A stretch of 64,000 bases of DNA from CAYVUM01 sp964619055 (lineage in GTDB: Bacteria; Pseudomonadota; Alphaproteobacteria; Rhodospirillales; Defluviicoccaceae): the NCBI GenBank assembly GCA_964619055.1, contig CAZUDB010000008.1, positions 1 to 64,000 on the forward strand. Reading direction: 5' to 3'. This document shows positions 33,516-43,124 of the stretch, piece by piece; position 1 is the first letter of the stretch, and every line of letters starts with the position of its first letter. The notes beneath the pieces were generated by a model. It did no database searches and was not told the DNA's origin. It saw only the letters and a program-made list of their open reading frames with translations. The translations under genes were made by a program, and so were the position numbers.

Positions 33516-34292
33516 CTATCGCTCGGCCTTGTCCAGGTCCTCGCGACGGTCGCCGCCGAGATGGGCGGCAAGGAAGGCTTCGTCCGTTGGCAGTTCGACG
33601 TGGATGGTTGACGTGTCGTCGACGGCTAGATGGCCTTCAGTCAATTCCAAGGCTCGGACATGGCCGCCGGCGGTGTGATCGCGGGTCAGGAAATGCAGGT
33701 GGTAGCCCGGAACATTCAGGCCCTGGGCAAAATCTGGAAAGCGGAAACCCGCGAGCGTGCCGTCGACGTCGGTCAGATCGAACTCGGTTTGGTTCGCTGC
33801 GACGTGGAGGAGCGACGGATAGGGCTTGGCCTGGCGCTCTACGACTCGCGTGGACACGCTCTTGAACATGCCATCGACACGGATGGCGTAAAACAGGTTG
33901 GCGCTGGGAGCTGCGGCGTCGATGTGAGCCTCAAGGGCTGAGAGATCCATCGGGCCAGCCAAGGTCTCCTCGTGTGTGGCCTGGAAGAACAGGACGGTGG
34001 CGAAGGGGAACTTCTGGTCGTCGGAAACGGCATCGACGCGGCCATCGGACTTGACCTGCCAGAAGGCGCCGTCGAAGGCCACCATCTCACCATCGAGCGC
34101 GTTGAAGGTGCCAAGACCGAAATCGCCGTGTCGGCGCAGTTCGCCATAGGTCATGTCACCGTCGAGCACGCCTTCGAGGAGGGCGTTGACGGTGGACGCC
34201 TGATAGATCTCGTGCAGCGGCCGATCTGGGGCTTGCCGGCGCTGTTGGTGGAGCGCGTGAAACGCCCGCAGGAACCGCTTCTCCCAGAGCAT
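33516..34292 (-). CDS. budA: Alpha-acetolactate decarboxylase
   Basis: 258 aa from the ATG at 34292. Family segments are GDFGLGTFNALDGEMVAFDG, PFATVLFFQATHEE, and VPGYHLHFLTRDHTAGGHV, in which His198, His200 and His211 are the zinc ligands. The enzyme converts acetolactate to acetoin and CO2, the committing step of acetoin/butanediol formation, which limits acid build-up. In many bacteria it sits in a bud operon with acetolactate synthase and a LysR regulator. Here neither is adjacent: the gene lies alone between parB and holA, two genes usually next to each other in this class. Confidence 0.92.
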   Translation of the reverse strand: MLWEKRFLRAFHALHQQRRQAPDRPLHEIYQASTVNALLEGVLDGDMTYGELRRHGDFGLGTFNALDGEMVAFDGAFWQVKSDGRVDAVSDDQKFPFATVLFFQATHEETLAGPMDLSALEAHIDAAAPSANLFYAIRVDGMFKSVSTRVVERQAKPYPSLLHVAANQTEFDLTDVDGTLAGFRFPDFAQGLNVPGYHLHFLTRDHTAGGHVRALELTEGHLAVDDTSTIHVELPTDEAFLAAHLGGDRREDLDKAER

Positions 34293-34465
34293 CGTCTTTA
34301 TCCCGCTTCCGTGACCGCGGGATGATCCGGCGTGCTTTGGAGCCGTTCTCCCGTTCCACAACTAAAGTGGGAACGAGCGCGGGAGACGTCGACGGCCACG
34401 GAGTTCGGAACGACCATCGCCTGCCGCGCCGGCTTCTTAGAAACCTGGCCTTCTTCGGGTTCGAT

Positions 34466-35488
34466 TTAGCGGGCGCGACGGGCGGATTGCGCGAGCGCCA
34501 GCAACGCGCGGGCGCAAATCGTGTTGGCTGGCAGCCCCGTTGTCTTGCAATCCAACTCCGCGTCCAAGACCAGCGTTAGCGCCTGGCTCAGCCGCTGCTC
34601 CGGCCAGACTTGGAGCTGACGCCGAAAGGCGACCTTGGCTTTGAAGAACACCGGTGGCCGCAAGCCCGCCATGGCGGCGTCTGCGGTGTTGCCCGCGCCG
34701 ATACGGCTCTGGACCGCGAGCAGGCGGTTCAGATGGCGTTGCAGGGCGCGCAGGATGGCGATGGGGGAGATTCCCTCGCCGTACGCGCGTCGCACGGCGG
34801 TGTCCAATGCCGCCGTGTCGCCGCCGCAGGTTGCCATGGTCACGGCATCAATCGAGGCGGCGGCACTGTCCCCAACGCAGGCCTCCACATCCGCCAGCGT
34901 GATCCGCCGATTCTCCCCGGCATAAACGATGAGCTTGTCCAGCTCGCTTCGGATGACTCCGCGATCGCCGCCGAAACACCCCTCCAGGAAGCTCTGTGCG
35001 TCGGCCTCGACCGCCAAGCCGGCGGCCGACAGGTGCTCCGCAATCACCCGCCCCAGATCGGCACCTTCATCGACGTAGCATGCGATGGCGACGGCGTCCT
35101 TGGCCTTTTCCATCAGCACACGGAGCGACGAGCGCTTGGCCAAGTCGCCGGCCTCCAACACAACGAAGCCGTCGCCGACGCTCTCCAGCCAGGACGCCAC
35201 GGCGGGCGTGACGGCATCGCTGAGCCCGCGCACCCGCACCACTCGCCGCGTCGACGAAAACGCAATGGCCGCCGCCTCGTCGGCGAGCCGCGCGGGGTCA
35301 CCGCGCAGTGCGCTGCCGTCGAGCTCCACATAGGCAAACGGATCGGACGCATCACCGCCGGCCGCCGTGATCGCGACCGCGCCACGTTCGCGGATCAACC
35401 CCAGATCTGGCCCGTACAGAAGCACCCCACGGACGTCCGGTGTGGGCTTGCGGAGAAACGCTTCGGCTTTTGCGTCTTTGAGGATCAT
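34466..35488 (-). CDS. holA: DNA polymerase III subunit delta
   Basis: 340 aa. The N-terminal AAA+-like domain starts MILKDAKAEAFLRKP and contains VRGVLLYGPDLGLIRERGA, the degenerate P-loop region of delta. LEGCFGGDRGVIRSELDKLI and DAVTMATCGGDTAALDTAVRR match the clamp-loader lid and collar regions of the family. The delta subunit wrenches open the beta clamp in the clamp loader. It lies 9 bases downstream of lptE and continues the leuS-lptE-holA operon. Confidence 0.95.
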   Translation of the reverse strand: MILKDAKAEAFLRKPTPDVRGVLLYGPDLGLIRERGAVAITAAGGDASDPFAYVELDGSALRGDPARLADEAAAIAFSSTRRVVRVRGLSDAVTPAVASWLESVGDGFVVLEAGDLAKRSSLRVLMEKAKDAVAIACYVDEGADLGRVIAEHLSAAGLAVEADAQSFLEGCFGGDRGVIRSELDKLIVYAGENRRITLADVEACVGDSAAASIDAVTMATCGGDTAALDTAVRRAYGEGISPIAILRALQRHLNRLLAVQSRIGAGNTADAAMAGLRPPVFFKAKVAFRRQLQVWPEQRLSQALTLVLDAELDCKTTGLPANTICARALLALAQSARRAR

Positions 35489-35497
35489 CCGCCAGGA

Positions 35498-36067
35498 TCA
35501 TTCCACCCGGCGGCCTGCCGTTTGCTGCTCTTGGAAGTACAGTGCCAGCACGGATCGAAGATCCTCGGCGATACGAGCAAGGAGTCTTCGACGCGTGTCG
35601 TTGCGGGCGATCAGCGTGGAATAGTCATTTTCGATTAGATTGTAGCCGGCTACCTTGGTGATCTGGCGGTCAAAGATCAGCTCATTGGTCGCGTTATCGA
35701 AGAATTGATAGTCCGCCGTGACGGTGAGGTTGGCGCGGGAGGCCACGCCCGTGAGCCGCACCGCCAGATCGGTGACCGTCTCGTCCAATTCGACTGCCAG
35801 GCGATGGGTCGGGTTGGCCGGCCGTCCGCGCGGGTTTAGGAGATCCATCAGCTCATTGCGGAGCTCCTGGCCCTCCCGGTTTTCGATGACATCCACATGC
35901 ACCGCCGCCAACTCCGGCAGTACGCCGGAGCCGTCCGGCCGATCGGCATAAATGCGCTGAAATCCGCACCCGCTGAGCAGCAGGGCTGCCACCACCATTC
36001 CGGCCATCACCACGGCCGCACCGAAGCGCGGACGCGGCCCCGCTATCGATTGATCAGGCCACCACAT
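35498..36067 (-). CDS. lptE: LPS-assembly lipoprotein LptE
   Basis: 189 aa with an N-terminal lipoprotein signal: MVVAALLLSGCGFQRIYAD, lipidated Cys at about residue 34. The remainder follows the LptE pattern of a small alpha/beta domain (RNELMDLLNPRGRPANPTHR, TVTADYQFFDNATNELIFD). In Gram-negatives LptE plugs the LptD barrel and is needed for LPS delivery to the outer surface. The start codon overlaps the 3' end of leuS by 14 bases and the stop lies 9 bases before holA. Family assignment rests mainly on the position between leuS and holA. Confidence 0.9.
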   Translation of the reverse strand: MWWPDQSIAGPRPRFGAAVVMAGMVVAALLLSGCGFQRIYADRPDGSGVLPELAAVHVDVIENREGQELRNELMDLLNPRGRPANPTHRLAVELDETVTDLAVRLTGVASRANLTVTADYQFFDNATNELIFDRQITKVAGYNLIENDYSTLIARNDTRRRLLARIAEDLRSVLALYFQEQQTAGRRVE

Positions 36068-38645
36068 TCACGATCCGGTTCGGCACGACGACGACGCGGC
36101 GTGGCGACTTGCCGTTCAGGGCCTTGGAGACAAAAGGCAGCGCCAGAGCTGCCGTTTTCACCTCGTCCTCCGGGGCGTCCTTGCCGACGGCAATGGTCCC
36201 GCGCAGCTTGCCGTTAAACTGAACACCAAGGGTGACGACCGCCTCGACGATCAGGGCCGGGTCGGCGACCGGCCACGGTGCTTCGGCGAGCAGCGTTTCA
36301 TGGCCCAACGATGCCCACAGTTCTTCGGCCAGATGCGGCATCATCGGTCCGATTAACACCGCGAGCCCCTCGTACGCCCGGCGCCGGACCCATGCCGTGG
36401 CATCGTCATCACTGGTCAGTTCGCCAAGGGCGTTGGTGAGTTCGCGGACCCGGGCGACGGCCCGGTTAAAACCGAATTTCTCAAAGTCGTCGGTGATGCG
36501 ATCGATGGTGCGGTGAAGATCTCTGTAGGTCTGAGCGGCGGCCGTCTCTCCCAGCGGATCGAACTCTGCCGGCATGGCGGAATCTTTGTCTGCGATACGG
36601 CCGCCGTCGCCGGCACCGATCAACCGCCACAGCCGGCCGACGAACCGCCAGGCGCCGTCGACGCCCGAATCCGTCCACTCCAGGTCCCGCTCCGGCGGTG
36701 AATCGGAGAGCATGAACAGCCGGGCGGTGTCGGCGCCATAGGTGTCGATGATCGTCTCGGGGTCGACCACGTTACGCTTGGCCTTGCTCATCTTTTCGGA
36801 CCGACCCACAGTTACCGGTGTCCCGTCCTTAACTTGTTTGGCGGAGCCGTCCGCAGCCTTGATCACCTCCATCGGGAACAGCCAATTGCCGGTGCTGTCC
36901 TTGTAGGTCTCGTGGCAGACCATGCCTTGGGTGAACAGGCTATCGAAAGGTTCGTCAAGGTCCAGATAACTGCATGCCGCCATGGCTCGGGTGAAAAACC
37001 GGGAGTACAGCAGGTGCAAAATCGCGTGCTCAATGCCGCCGATGTACTGGTCCACGGGCAGCCAGTAGTCCACCGCCGCCCGGTCCACGGGAACATCGGC
37101 GCTTGGCGAGCAAAACCGCGCGAAGTACCAGGAGGAGTCGACGAACGTGTCCATGGTGTCCGTCTCGCGCGTGGCGGCCGTCCCGCATAACGGGCACGGG
37201 ACGTTCTTCCAGCTCGGGTGGTGGTCCAGCGGGTTGCCCGGCTTGTCGAAGCTCACATCATGGGGCAGGCGCACGGGCAAGTCCTGAGCCGGGACAGGGA
37301 CGGGCCCACACACGGGGCAATGGATGACGGGGATCGGGCAGCCCCAATAGCGCTGGCGGGAAATACCCCAGTCGCGAAGGCGAAAGCTCACGGTTCCCTC
37401 GCCGGCACCGATAGCCGCCAACCGGCGGGCCATTTCGGCCTTGGCGTCCGGCACCGTCATGCCGTCCAGGAAGGCCGATTGCCGAAGCCGGCCGTCGCCG
37501 GTGTACGCCTCGCCGCTGGTGCCCAAGGCCAGGCCGAACTGCATGGGGTCCTGGTCCTCCGGAAACACCACGGGGAAGACCGAAAGGCCATACTTGCGGG
37601 CGAAGTCCAGGTCGCGCTGATCGTGGGCCGGGCAGCCGAAGATCGCGCCGGTGCCGTACTCCATCAGCACGAAATTGGCGACGAAGACGGGCAGCTCCCA
37701 GCTCTCGTCGAACGGATGGAGCACGGCCAGGCCGGTGTTGTAGCCGAGCTTTTCGGCTGCTTCGATGGCCGCTTCACTGGTGCCGAGGCGGTTGCACTCA
37801 GCAATGAAATCAGCCAGGGCCGGATCGTTTGCCGCCAACTCCGCTGCCAACGGGTGGTTGGCCGATATCGCCAGGAACGAGGCGCCGAACAACGTATCCG
37901 GCCGGGTCGTGAACACCTCGAGGCGATCGTCGCGGTCCTTTAGCGCGAAGCGAACTCGCGCGCCCTCGGACCGGCCGATCCAGTTTTGCTGCATCAGCCG
38001 GACCCGCTCGGGCCAGCGCTCCAGTTCGCCAAGGGCAGCGAGCAAATCGTCCGCGTACGCCGTGATGCGAAAAAACCATTGGCTCAGCGTGCGCCGCTCG
38101 ATCAGCGCGCCCGAACGCCAGCCGCGGCCGTCGATCACCTGTTCGTTGGCCAGGACCGTATGGTCCACGGGGTCCCAGTTGACCATGGCCTCGCGGCGAT
38201 AGACTAGGCCCGCCGCCAACATGTCCAAGAACAACCGCTGTTGCTGCTCGTAGTAGGTTTCGTCGCAGGTGGCCAACTCGCGCGACCAGTCGATCGACAG
38301 GCCCATGGATTTGAGCTGCCGCCGCATGGTGTCGATGTTGCCGTAAGTCCATTCGCGCGGGTTAATGCCGCGCTCCATGGCAGCGTTTTCCGCCGGTAGG
38401 CCGAAGGCGTCCCAGCCCAAGGGATGCAGCACGGCATAGCCGCGAGCCCGCCGAAACCCGGCCACCACAACGCCCATCGTGTAGTTGCGGACGTGGCCCA
38501 TGTGGATGCGCCCCGAGGGATAGGGAAACATTTCCAGGACGTAGTACTTGGGGCGCTTGGGATCGATGTCGGCACGAAAACATCCGCGCTCCTCCCAGAC
38601 CCGCTGCCATTTCTCCTCGGAGGCTTTGAAGTTGTATCGAGACAT
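36054..38645 (-). CDS. leuS: Leucyl-tRNA synthetase
   Basis: 863 aa. The class I HIGH motif appears as PYPSGRIHMGHVRNYTMG at about residues 41-58 and the second signature as GRSEKMSKAKRNVVDP near residue 620. The latter reads KMSKA rather than the common KMSKS. The large insert between them carries the CP1 editing domain, e.g. FTTRPDTLFGASFLAISANH, and a zinc-type segment with CPLCGTAAT. The enzyme charges tRNA-Leu and edits mischarged products. It is the first gene of the leuS-lptE-holA operon. Confidence 0.97.
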   Translation of the reverse strand: MSRYNFKASEEKWQRVWEERGCFRADIDPKRPKYYVLEMFPYPSGRIHMGHVRNYTMGVVVAGFRRARGYAVLHPLGWDAFGLPAENAAMERGINPREWTYGNIDTMRRQLKSMGLSIDWSRELATCDETYYEQQQRLFLDMLAAGLVYRREAMVNWDPVDHTVLANEQVIDGRGWRSGALIERRTLSQWFFRITAYADDLLAALGELERWPERVRLMQQNWIGRSEGARVRFALKDRDDRLEVFTTRPDTLFGASFLAISANHPLAAELAANDPALADFIAECNRLGTSEAAIEAAEKLGYNTGLAVLHPFDESWELPVFVANFVLMEYGTGAIFGCPAHDQRDLDFARKYGLSVFPVVFPEDQDPMQFGLALGTSGEAYTGDGRLRQSAFLDGMTVPDAKAEMARRLAAIGAGEGTVSFRLRDWGISRQRYWGCPIPVIHCPVCGPVPVPAQDLPVRLPHDVSFDKPGNPLDHHPSWKNVPCPLCGTAATRETDTMDTFVDSSWYFARFCSPSADVPVDRAAVDYWLPVDQYIGGIEHAILHLLYSRFFTRAMAACSYLDLDEPFDSLFTQGMVCHETYKDSTGNWLFPMEVIKAADGSAKQVKDGTPVTVGRSEKMSKAKRNVVDPETIIDTYGADTARLFMLSDSPPERDLEWTDSGVDGAWRFVGRLWRLIGAGDGGRIADKDSAMPAEFDPLGETAAAQTYRDLHRTIDRITDDFEKFGFNRAVARVRELTNALGELTSDDDATAWVRRRAYEGLAVLIGPMMPHLAEELWASLGHETLLAEAPWPVADPALIVEAVVTLGVQFNGKLRGTIAVGKDAPEDEVKTAALALPFVSKALNGKSPRRVVVVPNRIVNVVA

Positions 38646-38804
38646 GGTTGATGCCTGGGGTCCTAACGGTCGCCCCTGGTGTTGCGGCGGGGTCGAGCGG
38701 CTAACGGTTAACCGGGAATAGGGTCGAGCCCGCCGTTGCGGCGAGCGCGTTTACGGCCAACGGCAGAGTTCTGCCAAGCGGTTTGCGTCTCTCCGCCGTC
38801 GAGC

Positions 38805-39362
38805 CTACTCCTTCAACAGCTCGAAGCGAAGCTGGCGGGCTTTGGTCAGGATCGCATCTTCGATCCGCGGGCCGGTGTCGTTGGGCAGCGGCGAATCCCG
38901 CCACGAGCCTGCACCGTTGTCAACCTGCCGGAACACCGCGACGCGAACGCCGTCGGCGCGCAGCGTTCGGCCCAAAATGTAAACGTTCATCTTGAAGCGC
39001 TCGTCTGGCGCTTCAGGCGGACTGTACCAGTCCGTGATGATTACACCGCCGAACGGGTCCGCCGAGTTGACGGGCATGAACGACACCGTATCCAGAGAGG
39101 CGCGCCATAGGAATCCGTTAACGCCGATGCCGCCGCCACCGCCGGGCACGGCCTCCGACGGCTTGTCCTCACCGCCGAAGGAGATACCGCCCTCGCCGAA
39201 GATGCTGTCGCGTTTTTCGTAACCGGTCGTTTCGCCGGGCCGACGGCTGTGTGGATATTCGGCTTCCGTCTTCAGACCGGAGCACGCACTCACCGCCATG
39301 GCCATTAATGCCAGGGCAGCCGTCGACTGGCAGAGCACACGTCGTGACATCGGCAAGCTCAT
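38805..39362 (-). CDS. DUF3576 lipoprotein
   Basis: 185 aa. The N-terminal lipoprotein signal is LALMAMAVSACSG, lipidated Cys at about residue 27. A glycine-rich linker (PGGGGGIGVNG) leads into LWRASLDTVSFMPVNSADPF and GGVIITDWYSPPEAPDERFK, then MNVYILGRTLRADGVRVAVF, which is the DUF3576 pattern. This alphaproteobacterial family is usually upstream of leuS and is suspected to serve the outer membrane, but its role is unproven. The gene lies about 160 bases from leuS on the same strand. Confidence 0.92.
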   Translation of the reverse strand: MSLPMSRRVLCQSTAALALMAMAVSACSGLKTEAEYPHSRRPGETTGYEKRDSIFGEGGISFGGEDKPSEAVPGGGGGIGVNGFLWRASLDTVSFMPVNSADPFGGVIITDWYSPPEAPDERFKMNVYILGRTLRADGVRVAVFRQVDNGAGSWRDSPLPNDTGPRIEDAILTKARQLRFELLKE

Positions 39363-39531
39363 AGCTGGATGACTCCTGACTAATTGATATCCTCACCAAC
39401 AGTGGGTGTGTCAACGATCTGCTGATGGGACAACGTCGTCATATCCGACAGTGTTGCGCGATTCGGCCATGGACATGACACCACCACGCACAGTTCTTGC
39501 GCATCAGGCCAAAGCAAGAGACATCTTGACC

Positions 39532-41226
39532 ATGTCACGATCGCGCCAACCCGGTCCCCGTCGCCCCAAGTCCAGCCGGCCGCTGCTACGACCCACCGCC
39601 GGTCAAGGTGGCCGATCCGGACTGGCCGCTTTGCAGGAGGGCGTTAACCTGCATCGGTCCGGCCGGTTGGACGCTGCCCGAAGCACTTACGAAAGCGTGC
39701 TGCGCCACGAGCCGAACCAGCCCGACGCGCTTCACCTGCTCGGCATTATACACCATCAGCAGGGTGGCCACGAAAAGGCCGCGGACCTGATCCGCCGTGC
39801 CATGTCGGCGGACCGCGCCAATGCGGCCTACGCCAACTCACTCGGTTCCGTCCTGCTCGCCCTTGGCCGCACGGATCAGGCCCGCGCAGCGTTCCGGCAA
39901 GCACTCGACCGCCAGCCGGGATATGCGGAGGCGTACACCAATCTCGGCAACGTGGACATGCGCGAGGACCGCGTCGACGCAGCCATTGCCGCCTACCGCA
40001 GAGCCCTGCAGCACCGACCCGACTATCCCGAGGCCCACAACAACCTCGGCGCCGCGCTGGCGCGAGCCGGGGACAGTGCCACCGCCGAAGCCAGCTATCG
40101 CGCCGCCCTGGCGTTACGGCCGGGCTATGCATCGGCATGGGCCAATCTGGGCCAGTGCCTAACGGATCAAGGCCGATTCGAGGAGGCATTGGACAGCCTG
40201 GATCGTGCCGTTGCTCTGCAAATCGATCATCCGGACGCTCACGCCAACCGGGGCATTTGCCTTCTGACCCTCGGCCGCTTTCGTGAAGGTTGGCGGGAGT
40301 ACGAGTGGCGCTGGCGAACGGCGAGCTTTTCAAGCCCCCGCCGGGATCTCGGCAAGCCGGCCTGGGACGGCAGTGATCTGGCCGGACGAACCCTGTTTTT
40401 GCAGGCCGAGCAGGGCATCGGCTCCGCCATCCAATTCGCGCGCTATGCCCCGCTTGCGGCCGCCACCGGCGGCCAGGTGATCCTGGAATGCCGCGATCCC
40501 TTGAAACGGCTGTTCGAAACCTTGAAACAGCCGTCAACGGTCCGCGACCAGGCGGCCGTGACGATTGTGACCCGCGAGGACCCATCGCTTCCGCCGATCG
40601 ATGTCCAGGCGACGCTGATGAGCCTGCCGGGCCTGATGGGCACGGATGCAGGTACGATCCCGGCGGACGTGCCCTACCTCGTCGCCGATGGTGCTGAGAT
40701 GGCCGAATGGCAACACCGCCTGCATAAGGTGATCGGCACCGATCTGGCACGGCGGCGTCGCGTGGGGATCGTTTGGTCCGGCAACCCGGAACATGCCAAC
40801 GACCGCAACCGTTCCATGCCGGCGTCGGCCCTCGCCCCTCTCGCGGCCAACCCGGCCGTGCATCTCTACAGTCTGCAGGTGGGACCGCGCGCCGGCGATG
40901 TCCGGGATCTGCCGGCGGATGCGGTAACGGACCTGTCGGCGGACTTAGGCGATTTCGCCGCGACGGCGGCGGTGATCATGGCCCTCGATCTGGTGATCTC
41001 CGTCGACACCGCCGTGGCGCATTTGGCTGGTGCGTTGGCCCGTCCGGTCTGGCTGCTGGTTCCGGCCGTGCCCGAATGGCGCTGGCAGCGCGACCGTGAG
41101 GACAGCCCCTGGTATCCGACCATGCGGCTGTTCAGGCAGCGCACCTTGGGCGACTGGCCCGAGTTGATCTCCCGCGTTGCTGCGGCGTTGGAGCGCCTGC
41201 CTGCGGCGGACGGAGGGGTGCCATGA
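39532..41226 (+). CDS. TPR protein with C-terminal glycosyltransferase family 9-like domain
   Basis: 564 aa from the ATG at 39532; in-frame ATGs at 39469, 39475 and 39406 could extend it. Tetratricopeptide repeats occupy about residues 35-235: repeats such as PDALHLLGIIHHQQGGHEKA, YAEAYTNLGNVDMREDRVDA and YPEAHNNLGAALARAGDSAT. The C-terminal half has LFLQAEQGIGSAIQFARYAP, VGIVWSGNPEHANDRNRSMP and ALDLVISVDTAVAHLAGALA, the last being the GT9/heptosyltransferase-like donor-site pattern. It probably acts in glycan assembly, perhaps on a surface polysaccharide. The ATGA overlap with the next gene shows coupling. Confidence 0.82.
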   Translation: MSRSRQPGPRRPKSSRPLLRPTAGQGGRSGLAALQEGVNLHRSGRLDAARSTYESVLRHEPNQPDALHLLGIIHHQQGGHEKAADLIRRAMSADRANAAYANSLGSVLLALGRTDQARAAFRQALDRQPGYAEAYTNLGNVDMREDRVDAAIAAYRRALQHRPDYPEAHNNLGAALARAGDSATAEASYRAALALRPGYASAWANLGQCLTDQGRFEEALDSLDRAVALQIDHPDAHANRGICLLTLGRFREGWREYEWRWRTASFSSPRRDLGKPAWDGSDLAGRTLFLQAEQGIGSAIQFARYAPLAAATGGQVILECRDPLKRLFETLKQPSTVRDQAAVTIVTREDPSLPPIDVQATLMSLPGLMGTDAGTIPADVPYLVADGAEMAEWQHRLHKVIGTDLARRRRVGIVWSGNPEHANDRNRSMPASALAPLAANPAVHLYSLQVGPRAGDVRDLPADAVTDLSADLGDFAATAAVIMALDLVISVDTAVAHLAGALARPVWLLVPAVPEWRWQRDREDSPWYPTMRLFRQRTLGDWPELISRVAAALERLPAADGGVP

Positions 41227-43124
41227 GTGGGCGGGTGCCGCGCCGGGCAAAGGGCCGAACGGCGCGTGTTGCCGGTTCGGGGCCGGACCCCGCCACGTTA
41301 AGCCGGCTTAATGACGCCGTCCGTGCCCATCAGGCCGGCGACCTCATGGGTGCCAAGGAGCGCTACGAAGCCATCCTCGCCGACCAGCCCCGCCAACCCG
41401 ATGCGCTCCACCTACGGGGTGTCATTGCCCATCAGCAAGGCGATCAAGCGCTGGCCGAACAGTTGATTGGCCGCGCCATCACCGTTCAGGGCCGCGATCC
41501 GGCCTATCACAACAGTCTCGGCACCGTACTTCTGGCGCGCGGGCGCCCGGATCGGGCGAGCCGGAGCTTCCAGCGGGCAACGGCGCTCGCCCCGGGTTAC
41601 GCCGAGGCTCACAACAATCTGGGCAACGCCAATCAGATGATAGGGAACCTGGATGCGGCGAGGGCGGCCTACGGCCGGGCTCTGGAGGTTCGCCCCGGCT
41701 ATCCGGAGGCTCTGTGCAATTTGGGTAAGGCCCACCACAGTGCCGGCGATCTTAAGTCGGCCGAAGAGGCCTGCCGCCAGGCATTGGCGCGTCGGCCCAC
41801 CTATGTGCGTGCGCTCAAGCATCTGGCCGATGTGCTCGCCGAACAAGGGCGAAGCCAGGAGGCGGAAGCGTTATTCCTCGAGGCCCTCGATCTCGCGCCG
41901 AGCGATGCCGAGTGCCAGGCCGGCCTTGCGGCCCTGCTCGAACGTCGTGGCGATTTGGAACCGGCTCTAACCCACGCCGAGGCCGCGTTAAGCGAACACG
42001 CGGACGATGCGCGCGCGAGCTTGGTAGCCGCGCGGTGCGATCGTCGATTAGGGCGAGCGGACGCGGCGCTGCTTCGGCTGGAGCGGCTTCAGACGATTGT
42101 TTCTGGACCGGACCGGCCCCACGACGAGGAGGTGTTGGCCGCCGTCAGCTTCGAGATCGCCATCTCCTGTGATCGCCTCGGCCGGTATCCGGAGGCCTAT
42201 GCCGCCTACAAAGCCGCCAATGCGCACATGCTGGCGGCGCCCGCTGGTACGCGCGTGGAGCGCAAAGCCTTTCCGGCCGCCGTCGCCGCCTTGACGCAGG
42301 CTTTCACGCCGGAGTGGGTGGCGACTTGGCCGGCAGCCCAGCCCGACAAAGACGAGCGTGTGGCCCCGATTTTCCTGGTGGGGTTTCCGCGTTCCGGCAC
42401 AACGCTGTTGGACCAGATTCTGGATTCCCATCCCGGATTGGCCACAATCGAGGAAAAACCGCTCATCGACATAGTCAAGGCCGCCCTCGAAAGCCGCTTC
42501 GGTCCCTATCCGGAGGCGCTGGCTCGGCTTGATGCGGCTGCCCTGGACGCGCTGCGCGCGGTCTATTGGGATGCCGCAAGCGTCTTTGTCGTGCCCACGC
42601 CCGGCGTTCGCCTGGTGGATAAGATGCCGCTCAACCTGGTCGATGCGGGCTTGATTCACCGGTTGTTTCCGGATGCCCCCATCTTGCTGGCGCTCCGCCA
42701 CCCGTGCGACGTGGTATTGAGTGCGTTCTTTCAGCCTTTCCGGCTCAATCCCGCTATGGCGCAGTTCACAACGCTGCCGGACACGGCCGCTTGCTATGCC
42801 GCGTGTATGGGGCTTTGGCTCCAGTATCGGCGGGTGTTGGCGGCGATGCCGGTGGTGGCAACCCGCTACGAGGACATGGTGGCCGACATGGGCGGGGAGA
42901 CGGCCCGCATCCTCGATGCCTTGGGCCTGCCTTGGGACGATGCCGTGCTCGGCTATCGCGATCACGCGCGCGGGCGCGCCATCTCCACCCCCAGCTACCA
43001 CCAAGTGGTCCAGCCAATCTACGCCCGCTCCGTGGCACGCTGGCGTCACTATGCGGATCAGTTCGAGCCCGTGCTGCCCATACTGGCGCCGTTTGTGGGC
43101 ACCTTTGGCTACACCGTCGACTGA
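41223..43124 (+). CDS. TPR-sulfotransferase
   Basis: 633 aa. The first half is a run of tetratricopeptide repeats (QPDALHLRGVIAHQQGDQAL, YAEAHNNLGNANQMIGNLDA, YPEALCNLGKAHHSAGDLKS). The second half is a sulfotransferase: APIFLVGFPRSGTTLLDQIL holds the PAPS 5'-phosphosulfate loop near residue 386, and ILLALRHPCDVVLSAFFQPF is the 3'-phosphate-binding region. Such fusions are common in proteobacteria near surface glycan genes and may sulfate a polysaccharide or protein. Its N-terminal repeats are paralogous to those of the upstream gene, with which it overlaps by 4 bases. Confidence 0.88.
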   Translation: MSGRVPRRAKGRTARVAGSGPDPATLSRLNDAVRAHQAGDLMGAKERYEAILADQPRQPDALHLRGVIAHQQGDQALAEQLIGRAITVQGRDPAYHNSLGTVLLARGRPDRASRSFQRATALAPGYAEAHNNLGNANQMIGNLDAARAAYGRALEVRPGYPEALCNLGKAHHSAGDLKSAEEACRQALARRPTYVRALKHLADVLAEQGRSQEAEALFLEALDLAPSDAECQAGLAALLERRGDLEPALTHAEAALSEHADDARASLVAARCDRRLGRADAALLRLERLQTIVSGPDRPHDEEVLAAVSFEIAISCDRLGRYPEAYAAYKAANAHMLAAPAGTRVERKAFPAAVAALTQAFTPEWVATWPAAQPDKDERVAPIFLVGFPRSGTTLLDQILDSHPGLATIEEKPLIDIVKAALESRFGPYPEALARLDAAALDALRAVYWDAASVFVVPTPGVRLVDKMPLNLVDAGLIHRLFPDAPILLALRHPCDVVLSAFFQPFRLNPAMAQFTTLPDTAACYAACMGLWLQYRRVLAAMPVVATRYEDMVADMGGETARILDALGLPWDDAVLGYRDHARGRAISTPSYHQVVQPIYARSVARWRHYADQFEPVLPILAPFVGTFGYTVD

